In this document: positions 5,404-7,460 of the stretch, piece after piece | How positions within the stretch are numbered: the stretch's first letter is position 1 | Layout: each line of letters starts with the position of its first letter | From: an uncultured Acidobacteriota bacterium | GTDB taxonomy: Bacteria; Acidobacteriota; Blastocatellia; RBC074 | Assembly (NCBI GenBank): GCA_937967285.1 | Contig: CALBSU010000870.1 | Span: forward strand, 1-7,460 | Reading direction: 5' to 3' | DNA length: 7,460 nucleotides | Program-made: the position numbers and the translations under genes | Notes under the pieces: generated by a model | The model's input: the letters and a program-made list of their open reading frames with translations, nothing else | What the model was told of the DNA's origin: nothing | Database searches by the model: none

Positions 5404-6318
5404 TTGATTTCAAGGATAATGCGGAGAATATCCGGCAACGGCGTCTATCGGTCGGAGGTACCGGCGGCAGTTTCCGAGGACCACCTGCTGCTGCTCGGGC
5501 GGCTGCTGTCAGAGACGGTCAGGTCGAAAAGCGAGATCGGGTCTCTGAGCGAGGTCGAGTTCAAAGTCTTTTCGCAATGGGGCGACGACGGAATCATACA
5601 GTGGCTGGTGAATAATCTCGACATTCCGAACAGGACCTTCATCGAGTTCGGCGTTCAGAACTACAGGGAGTCGAATACGAGATTCCTGATGATGAACGAC
5701 AACTGGTCGGGGCTGGTGATGGACGGTTCCGAAGCGAATGTGGCGCAGATCGTCGATTCGGAATATTTCTGGAAGTACGATCTGAAGGCGAAGGCTGTCT
5801 TCATCGACAGGAGCAATGTCAACGAGCTGATAGCCTCGGCCGGCATGGAGAGAGAAGTTGGGATTCTGCATATCGATATCGACGGCAACGACTACTGGAT
5901 ATGGAAAGAGATCGAGGTGATATCGCCGATAGTTGTGATACTGGAATACAACAGCGTATTCGGGCTTGAGAGGGCGATCACCGTTCCGTACCGGGCCGAT
6001 TTCGATCGGACGAAGGCGCATCACAGCAATCTATATTTCGGGGCATCGCTCGCCGCCCTGCACCGTTTATCGTCGGACAAGGGCTATTCGTTCATCGGGT
6101 GTGACAGTGCGGGCGTCAATGCATATTTCATCAGAAGGGACAGGCTGAACGGGAGGGTCAGAGAGGTCTCGCTCGAGGATGGGTATGTAATGTCGAAGTT
6201 CAGGGAGAGCCGGAATGAGCGGGGTGAGCTGACCTATGTTTCCGGGCGGGATCGAATCGAGCTGATCAGGGGGCTGCCGGTATACAACGTCGTGACGGGC
6301 GCGGTAGAGGCGCTGTGA
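5404..6318 (+). CDS. FkbM-like Rossmann-fold protein with HIDIDGNDYWIW motif (putative methyltransferase)
   Basis: The 304-residue product belongs to a conserved but uncharacterised family that I recognise by its motifs. In order: FSQWGDDGIIQWL (56-68), TFIEFGVQNYRESNTRFLM (78-96), GLVMDGSE (103-110), GILHIDIDGNDYWIWKEI (153-170), VVILEYNSVFG (177-187), AHHSNLYFGASLAAL (205-219) and SFIGCDSAGVNAYFI (229-243). E81 in EFG and D107 in MDGS sit where FkbM-type methyltransferases bind S-adenosylmethionine, and HIDIDGND takes the place of their KIDVEGHE. Methyl transfer to a sugar or lipid is therefore plausible but inferred. Such proteins are often found near surface-polysaccharide genes. There is no signal peptide. 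TTG 5404 is favoured by GGAG at 5394-5397; GTG 5392 would add four residues and ATG 5419 would remove five. It leads a four-gene run. Confidence 0.85.
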   Translation: MISRIMRRISGNGVYRSEVPAAVSEDHLLLLGRLLSETVRSKSEIGSLSEVEFKVFSQWGDDGIIQWLVNNLDIPNRTFIEFGVQNYRESNTRFLMMNDNWSGLVMDGSEANVAQIVDSEYFWKYDLKAKAVFIDRSNVNELIASAGMEREVGILHIDIDGNDYWIWKEIEVISPIVVILEYNSVFGLERAITVPYRADFDRTKAHHSNLYFGASLAALHRLSSDKGYSFIGCDSAGVNAYFIRRDRLNGRVREVSLEDGYVMSKFRESRNERGELTYVSGRDRIELIRGLPVYNVVTGAVEAL

Positions 6319-6334
6319 CGGCGGGGGAGCGAGG

Positions 6335-6763
6335 ATGAACAAGAAGTACAAGCTGAGCATCGAGGAGGCGCCGGACGCCGAGGATGTGCGGGTGCTGGCA
6401 GGCGGATTGACCGCGCACGCGCTGCCTCACACGGGAGCGCCCGGCTTCCGTCCGATAGCGCTTTTTCTGCGTGACGAGGCCGGAGAGATCGCGGGAGGGG
6501 TGTGGGGACAGATCAACTGGAACTGGTTGTCGATCGGGCTGGTCTGGTTATCGGAGCCGCTGCGCGGAGAAGGATACGGCCGCAGGCTGATCGAGGAGAT
6601 CGAGAGGATCGGCCGGGAGCGCGGTTGCCGATACGCTCACCTGGATACGTTCAGTTATCAGGCGCGGCCTTTTTACGAGAGGTTGGGTTATGAAGTCTTC
6701 GCGGAATTGGAAGATTACCCTCCCGGGCACCGGCGCTATTTCATGAAGAAGAGCCTGAATTGA
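6335..6763 (+). CDS. GNAT family N-acetyltransferase
   Basis: The 142-residue product has a full GNAT fold. Strands 2-3 are PIALFLRDEAGEIAGGVWGQINW (40-62). The acetyl-CoA pyrophosphate-binding motif A is WLSEPLRGEGYGRRLIEEIE (71-90), with R77-x-x-G80-x-G82. Motif B is AHLDTFSYQARPFYERLGYEVF (101-122), followed by ELEDYPPGHRRYFMKK. The product should transfer an acetyl group from acetyl-CoA to an amine, but the substrate is not evident. The resemblance to widespread stand-alone cytosolic GNATs argues against ribosomal-protein acetylation specifically. ATG 6335 follows a GGGGGAG/GAGG ribosome site. The gene starts 16 bases after the FkbM-like gene, which strongly implies one transcript. Local GC is high: 38 of 60 by hand count at 6541-6600. 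Confidence 0.92.
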   Translation: MNKKYKLSIEEAPDAEDVRVLAGGLTAHALPHTGAPGFRPIALFLRDEAGEIAGGVWGQINWNWLSIGLVWLSEPLRGEGYGRRLIEEIERIGRERGCRYAHLDTFSYQARPFYERLGYEVFAELEDYPPGHRRYFMKKSLN

Positions 6764-6785
6764 ATTCTCGAGCGGGTGGACTGGC

Positions 6786-7286
6786 ATGATCGAACTTCTG
6801 TTGATACACGGGGTGAAATTCGGGCTGATCCTGAGCGGCCTGCTGATGGGAGTTCTGCTGATCTCGCAGTTGATCAATCCGGAGATAATGCTCAACGACT
6901 ATCCGCCGGACGTGCGGGAGCGGTATGGCCGGCCGCGGGCGTCAACGGCGCGGCATAAGCTGATCGCGACGGCGGCGTTTCTGCTGGCGATCAGCGGAGT
7001 GCTTTTCGGAGCGCTCAGGACACTGCCGGCACCGATCGGGTTCAGGACCGTCTTCATAGATGTCTTCGTTATCTTTATGATCTTCAATGTCGTTGATCTG
7101 CTGCTGATCGACTGGCTGATCTTTGTACGGTGGCAGCCGAAATTCATCATTCTGCCGGGGACCGAGGGGATGACGGGGTACAGCGATTACGGCTTTCATT
7201 TCAGGGCGTTTCTGATCGGGACGGCGATGATCACGGTTTTGAGCACAGTCATAGCTGCTGTTGCGGCGGTGTTGAAATGGATCTGA
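6786..7286 (+). CDS. Conserved hypothetical four-helix membrane protein
   Basis: The 166-residue product has four hydrophobic segments at about 8-29, 59-79, 88-113 and 140-163. Between them lie two polar loops with conserved-looking motifs: INPEIMLNDYPPDVRERYGRP (30-50) and FVRWQPKFIILPGTEGMTGYSDYGFHFR (113-140). The acidic pair in the third helix, NVVDLLLIDW, is unusual for a membrane segment and could be functional. I recognise the pattern as an uncharacterised membrane family but know no function. ATG 6786 is preceded by GGTGGA at 6775-6780. The gene begins 22 bases after the GNAT gene and ends 33 bases before the next, so it is part of the same run. The N terminus lacks a cleavable signal peptide and probably starts directly with the first helix. 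Confidence 0.83.
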   Translation: MIELLLIHGVKFGLILSGLLMGVLLISQLINPEIMLNDYPPDVRERYGRPRASTARHKLIATAAFLLAISGVLFGALRTLPAPIGFRTVFIDVFVIFMIFNVVDLLLIDWLIFVRWQPKFIILPGTEGMTGYSDYGFHFRAFLIGTAMITVLSTVIAAVAAVLKWI

Positions 7287-7319
7287 AACTTTCGGTGAAG
7301 CGCATCAGGCGAGGGGAGA

Positions 7320-7460
7320 ATGAGGCTGATTCGAGCGTCGATAATCTATTTTCTGCTGGTCTTCGGGACCGGGTTCGTGCTGGGGACGATTCGGGTTCTG
7401 TGGCTGGCGCCCAGTCTCGGGATACGGACGGCCGAGCTGCTTGAGATGCCGCTGATGGTG
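7320..7460 (+). CDS. Membrane protein, 3'-truncated by the window edge
   Basis: From ATG 7320 the frame is open for 47 codons to the window end. The product starts MRLIRASIIYFLLVFGTGFV, a basic N terminus followed by a membrane helix, then LGTIRVLWLAPSLGIRTAEL and LEMPLMV, the start of a second helix. I recognise the GTxRVLWxxPxLGxRTAEL.E.P pattern from small uncharacterised inner-membrane proteins. GAGGGG at 7311-7316 is a strong but tightly spaced ribosome site. An in-frame TGA at 7296-7298 with no intervening start fixes this ATG. It is probably the fourth gene of the FkbM-like run and continues beyond the window. Confidence 0.72.
   Translation, partial: MRLIRASIIYFLLVFGTGFVLGTIRVLWLAPSLGIRTAELLEMPLMV

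Noticed and set aside
5048..5413. A 121-codon minus-strand frame in the intergenic region
   Set aside because: The product is rich in arginine, serine and proline without domain motifs, there is no ribosome site, and it crosses the terminator-like and promoter-like elements.
5509..6024. A 171-codon minus-strand frame inside the FkbM-like gene
   Set aside because: It is a shadow of the well-supported plus-strand gene. No ribosome site or domain is seen.
7130..7444. A 104-codon plus-strand frame at the right end
   Set aside because: It overlaps the four-helix membrane protein and the next gene in another frame. The frame from ATG 7320 gives a clear membrane N terminus instead.

Overview
This is a bacterial accessory region of 13 short genes, with no RNA gene, transposase, integrase, phage gene or CRISPR array that I can see. 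The host cannot be fixed from the window. Composition is moderately GC-rich but uneven. Most genes have strong Shine-Dalgarno sites (AAGGAG, GGAGG), and GTG and TTG starts occur. Several proteins belong to families widespread in soil and aquatic bacteria. The strong Shine-Dalgarno sites and a TATAAT-type -10 argue against Bacteroidota, although the VOC protein (4611-4982) and the small membrane protein (3325-3738) resemble proteins common in that phylum.

Layout. Left, plus strand: the 3' end of a small membrane protein (1-270), a class I SAM methyltransferase (357-998) with a locally low-GC 3' half, and a DUF1697 protein (1044-1616). A GyrI-like/effector-binding domain protein follows on the minus strand (1769-2236). 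It is convergent with DUF1697, and a 42-codon open stretch lies in frame behind its stop. Next is a plus-strand DUF1203 protein (2504-3001) whose 3' end overlaps, tail to tail, the last gene of a minus-strand group. In its own transcription order that group is VOC/glyoxalase-like (4982-4611), DUF4287-DUF5655 (4550-3981), a four-helix membrane protein (3738-3325) and a 108-residue conserved-looking protein (3296-2970).

A 409-bp non-coding stretch (4983-5391) separates this group from a plus-strand run. It holds a terminator-like hairpin, a perfect TATAAT and a GC-rich leader hairpin. The run appears to be an operon: an FkbM-like Rossmann protein with a HIDIDGNDYWIW motif (5404-6318), a GNAT acetyltransferase (6335-6763), a four-helix membrane protein (6786-7286) and the start of another membrane protein (7320 to the window end).

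How the genes work together is mostly unknown. The VOC, GyrI-like, DUF4287/DUF5655, DUF1697, DUF1203 and GNAT families are typical stand-alone accessory genes. The clearest co-expressed set is the 5404-7460 run, where a putative methyltransferase-fold protein and an acetyltransferase are followed by two membrane proteins. I found no defence system, toxin-antitoxin pair or other clearly new multigene system. The strongest leads are the FkbM-like protein with its operon and the structured intergenic region before it.
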